From the NCBI GenBank assembly GCA_937898165.1, contig CALDKO010000041.1, forward strand, positions 1-15,959: DNA of 15,959 bases, in the 5' to 3' direction. The notes under the pieces are model-generated. The model searched no databases and was not told the DNA's origin. It saw nothing but the letters and a program-made list of their open reading frames with translations. This DNA comes from an uncultured bacterium (lineage in GTDB: Bacteria; Patescibacteriota; Minisyncoccia; Phycocordibacterales; UBA1006). Both the position numbers and the translations under genes were made by a program. Positions 14,658-15,959 of this stretch are shown here, one piece after another; positions within the stretch are counted from its first letter, which is position 1, and each line of letters starts with the position of its first letter.

Positions 14658-15056
14658 TTATTTCAATTCTACTTTTCCACCTGCGTCTTCGATTTGTTTT
14701 TTCAAAGCTTCGGCATCTTCTTTTTTCATTCCTTCTTTCAAAGTTGCTGGTAAGTTGTCTACCATGTCTTTTGCTTCTTTAAGACCAAGACCGAGAGCTT
14801 CTTTAACCACTTTCATAACAGCGATTTTAGCACCACCATCAGATGAGAGAACTACTGTGAATTCATCTTTTTCTTCTGCTGCTGCTCCACCTGCTGCAGG
14901 ACCTGCAACTGCAACTGCTGCAGCTGAAACTCCGAATTTAACTTCAAATAATTTAACGAGTTCGTTTAAATCCAAAACTGACATGTTTTCAATTGCTTCA
15001 ACAATTGTTTTGAATTTTGCAGGAACTTCTACTGCAACATTGTTTTCATTTTCCAT
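14658..15056 (-). CDS. rplL: Ribosomal protein bL12 (L7/L12)
   Basis: bL12 forms the flexible stalk that recruits translation factors. The 132-residue sequence has an N-terminal dimerisation helix region (FKTIVEAIENMSVLDLNELVKL), an Ala/Gly-rich hinge (residues about 44-62) and the conserved C-terminal factor-binding domain (AVMKVVKEALGLGLKEAKDMVDNLP ... DAGGKVELK, cited in parts). A short acidic extension (MENENNVAVEVP) precedes the usual start. It lies 28 nt downstream of rplJ, as in nearly all bacteria. No Shine-Dalgarno sequence is seen. Confidence 0.97.
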   Translation of the reverse strand: MENENNVAVEVPAKFKTIVEAIENMSVLDLNELVKLFEVKFGVSAAAVAVAGPAAGGAAAEEKDEFTVVLSSDGGAKIAVMKVVKEALGLGLKEAKDMVDNLPATLKEGMKKEDAEALKKQIEDAGGKVELK

Positions 15057-15084
15057 AATTTTAAATCAATAATTAATAAATAAG

Positions 15085-15579
15085 TTATGCAGTTTTCTTT
15101 TCTGCAATTTTTGATAATGCAATTACCATTCCTTGGATTGGTGAATTGATTACATTTACAAACATTCCGCGTAGGACTTGCGGTGAAGGAATTTCGGCGA
15201 TCGCTTGCATTTCTGCAGCAGTCATATATTTTCCTTCAAACATTCCTCCTACCACAGTAATGTTATCGTTGAATTTTTTCTTGAAAGAAAAGATTTCACG
15301 AGCTGGCGCGATCAAGTCAGTACCATAGGCAACTGCAAGTTCTCCTCCAGAAAGTTTTGGCATATCACCAACAATTGATGAGTCAGACAATGCTTTTGTG
15401 AACAATGTTTTCTTTGCAATAGAGTAACCTCCGTTTTCAGCACGTAATGATGAACGTAATCCGTTGATATCATTTACGCCGATTCCTTTGATGTGTAGAA
15501 ATACCATTGATGCTGCATTGTTTACAATATCTGTAAATTTATTCAACACTACTGATTTTTCTGCTTTTGTAAGAGCCAT
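15085..15579 (-). CDS. rplJ: Ribosomal protein uL10
   Basis: uL10 anchors bL12 dimers to 23S helices 42-44. At 164 residues it has the bacterial length, with ALTKAEKSVVLNKFTDIV and VNDINGLRSSLRAENG at the N-terminus, AYGTDLIAPAREIFSF in the middle, and IPSPQVLRGMFVNVINSPIQ before the C-terminal helix that carries bL12. It is preceded by an L10-type leader RNA and a promoter and followed by rplL, so the pair is an autoregulated operon. The rplK-rplA genes usually found upstream are not adjacent. Confidence 0.97.
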   Translation of the reverse strand: MALTKAEKSVVLNKFTDIVNNAASMVFLHIKGIGVNDINGLRSSLRAENGGYSIAKKTLFTKALSDSSIVGDMPKLSGGELAVAYGTDLIAPAREIFSFKKKFNDNITVVGGMFEGKYMTAAEMQAIAEIPSPQVLRGMFVNVINSPIQGMVIALSKIAEKKTA

Positions 15580-15665
15580 AATTTGGAATACCTATTTATA
15601 GATAGATATCAAATTAACCAATAATAAATTCTGCGATTAAACAGAATAACGCAATGAGTCATTTT

Positions 15666-15724
15666 CGACCTAGGTGGGATATTTCATCATAAAAGTAAGC
15701 TTTTATGAACCCAGCCGTCTCGGG
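15666..15724 (-). ncRNA. Ribosomal protein L10 leader (autoregulatory element)
   Basis: The 5' untranslated RNA contains CCGAGAC at the 5' side and CCCACCTAGGTCG at the 3' side. These enclose a hairpin CATAAAAG-CTTA-CTTTTATG and the asymmetric ATGAAATAT strand. This layout resembles the kink-turn-bearing L10 leader found before rplJ in many bacteria, where uL10-bL12 binds and represses its own synthesis. It lies about 85 nt upstream of the rplJ start and directly after the promoter. Confidence 0.8.
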
Positions 15725-15737
15725 TGCGTACCGTGAC

Positions 15738-15765
15738 AATGTAACATAGTTTACAAAAAAGGCAA
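15738..15765 (-). promoter_or_regulatory. Promoter of rplJ-rplL
   Basis: On the minus strand TTGCCT (15765-15760) and TACATT (15743-15738) are 16 bp apart, with TGT before the -10. The start is predicted near 15731, just ahead of the L10 leader. The -35 overlaps the terminator of the upstream gene. Confidence 0.55.
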
Positions 15766-15780
15766 GCACTTTGGCTTACC
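15755..15780 (-). terminator. Intrinsic terminator of the upstream membrane-protein gene
   Basis: On the minus strand GGTAAGC and GCTTGCC form a hairpin with a 6-nt loop followed by TTTTTT, 4 nt after the stop codon at 15785. Its 3' arm overlaps the rplJ -35. Confidence 0.75.
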
Positions 15781-15784
15781 TGTA

Positions 15785-15959
15785 TCAGTCTTTAAAACTG
15801 GTTATAATGTCTTTTGTTAATTCAAAAAATGCCTTAGGAATACCTTTTGCAACATTCCACATTTCAGTAACAATTGGAATCATCCAACCCTTTCCAAAGG
15901 CTACATCGTACAAAAATGCAAAGATTACTACAAACACAATAATAGTAGATTCAGATCGA
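15785..15959 (-). CDS. C-terminal end of a membrane protein of unknown identity
   Basis: Only the last 58 residues are in the window. They show one hydrophobic helix (TIIVFVVIFAFLYDVAFG) followed by about 35 residues with an amphipathic helix (IPKAFFELTKDIITSF) and a TGA stop. SecE was considered because it often lies near ribosomal-protein genes, but SecE normally ends right after its membrane helix. The gene ends in its own terminator before the rplJ promoter. The frame is open to the window edge, so the start is unseen. Identity cannot be given. Confidence 0.6.
   Translation of the reverse strand, partial: RSESTIIVFVVIFAFLYDVAFGKGWMIPIVTEMWNVAKGIPKAFFELTKDIITSFKD

Overview
The window is about 16 kb of AT-rich bacterial chromosome, probably from the Patescibacteria (Candidate Phyla Radiation), perhaps a Parcubacteria-like lineage. 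This placement is inference. It rests on a 23S rRNA gene with large insertions and a group I intron, a 23S-5S unit separated from any 16S, compact minus-strand operons, almost no Shine-Dalgarno sequences, several apparently leaderless genes and small unassigned proteins. Stops are read with the standard bacterial code.

Layout from left to right. Positions 1-1837 (minus) hold lemA, a 205-residue single-pass protein and the start of a DUF2207 protein. A compact divergent promoter pair drives these and a 75-residue plus-strand protein (1919-2146). Positions 2178-4425 (minus) are secD-secF. Positions 4485-7742 (minus) form an envelope operon in the order Cys-motif membrane protein, rodA, PAP2 phosphatase, uppP. 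These join the lipid II glycosyltransferase to undecaprenyl carrier recycling. Positions 7831-8082 (plus) encode an 83-residue coiled-coil protein that shares a bidirectional terminator with the rRNA unit.

Positions 8125-12324 (minus) are the 23S-5S rRNA unit, with its own TTGACT/TATACT promoter and a leader of about 320 nt. The 23S gene is about 3.6 kb because it is interrupted. (a) At the position equivalent to E. coli 2593, in helix 93 of the peptidyl transferase centre, lies a 407-nt group I intron without an ORF; its P8 carries a compound palindromic element. (b) Helix 45, a classical intervening-sequence site, is enlarged to about 200 nt and holds a complete tRNA-like cloverleaf of 74 nt. 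Its acceptor stem continues into a long flanking helix, and its anticodon reads ACA by geometry. This tRNA inside 23S rRNA is the most unusual item in the window. Smaller helix expansions and an A2057-U2611 pair are also seen.

Positions 12471-13157 (minus) encode an MscS-type TM-helix protein, 13259-13900 a winged-helix protein, and 14021-14572 a DUF1543 protein. Positions 14658-15724 hold rplJ-rplL behind an L10 autoregulatory leader. The 3' end of an unrecognised membrane-protein gene closes the window.

All alignments to E. coli 23S numbering were done by eye from memory. No folding program or database was used.
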